From: Prunus persica
Lineage: Eukaryota; Streptophyta; Magnoliopsida; Rosales; Rosaceae
Direction: 5' to 3'
Length of the DNA stretch: 64,000 nucleotides
Assembly: GCF_000346465.2 (NCBI RefSeq)
Contig: NC_034012.1
Location: 6,634,353-6,698,352 of the forward strand
In this document: positions 63,993 through 64,000 of the stretch, piece after piece
How the letters are laid out: every line of letters starts with the position of its first letter
Numbering within the stretch: position 1 is the stretch's first letter
Notes under the pieces: model-generated
The model's database searches: none
What the model saw: the letters and a program-made list of their open reading frames with translations, nothing else
Told to the model about the DNA's origin: nothing
Translations under genes and position numbers: made by a program

Positions 63993-64000
63993 ATGAAAAT
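63993..64000 (+). CDS. Probable start of a sixth RLP, cut by window edge
   Basis: Only ATGAAAAT is inside the window. The leader closely follows that of RLP5 (TTGAGAAAACTTGATTC before both starts), and the TATA box lies 64 bases upstream. The promoter module AATGGGTTGAGGACCTGGAC is present near 63871. No protein sequence can be checked, so the call rests on the leader and spacing. Confidence 0.5.

Overview
The window is plant nuclear DNA: AT-rich, with intronless plant receptor-like protein (RLP) genes, a Ty1/Copia retrotransposon, Cassandra TRIMs carrying 5S-rRNA-like sequence, solo LTRs, a hAT element, a Helitron and many microsatellites. The RLPs are of the EIX2 type. A woody rosid, most likely Rosaceae, is my best guess; this rests on recognising the families, not on a search.

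Layout. Positions 1-10337 are a nest of LTR-derived sequence: a clipped LTR, an inverted older LTR, a solo LTR (3212-5574), a complete Cassandra (5790-6401), and a further LTR that was itself hit by a solo LTR with a clean 5-bp target duplication (7885-9785). From about 11.8 to 52.4 kb lies a tandem array of three units of roughly 12.6 kb. Each unit has a broken RLP 3' relic followed by one intact 979-residue RLP (14863, 27527, 48212). The spacers hold Cassandra and a large LTR. The third unit alone gained a solo LTR, a hAT element and a Copia element, and the second unit preserves the matching empty sites. From 52.7 kb on there are two more diverged RLPs (52798 and 58646). The conserved TATA-to-ATG spacing suggests that a sixth RLP begins in the last eight bases.

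How the genes work. The RLPs encode a signal peptide, about thirty extracellular leucine-rich repeats with an island domain, an acidic spacer, one glycine-patterned membrane helix and a short tail without a kinase. By family knowledge they are cell-surface immune receptors that signal through partner kinases (SOBIR1 and BAK1 types). The cluster looks like a birth-and-death resistance locus, with tandem duplication, relics, gene-conversion-like mosaics and tails altered by insertions.

Most unusual signals. (1) Several LTR copies carry tandem arrays of small hairpins. The stem sequence changes completely from hairpin to hairpin but pairing is kept, with compensatory changes in both the outer stem and the loop. 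(2) A 5'-truncated LINE with a 16-bp target duplication sits in the last codons of three RLP paralogues and gave them a new C-terminus. (3) The two youngest RLP copies are nearly identical around their 5' halves, although the Copia that entered one unit after the duplication has LTRs that differ by about 3 percent. This points to recent gene conversion.
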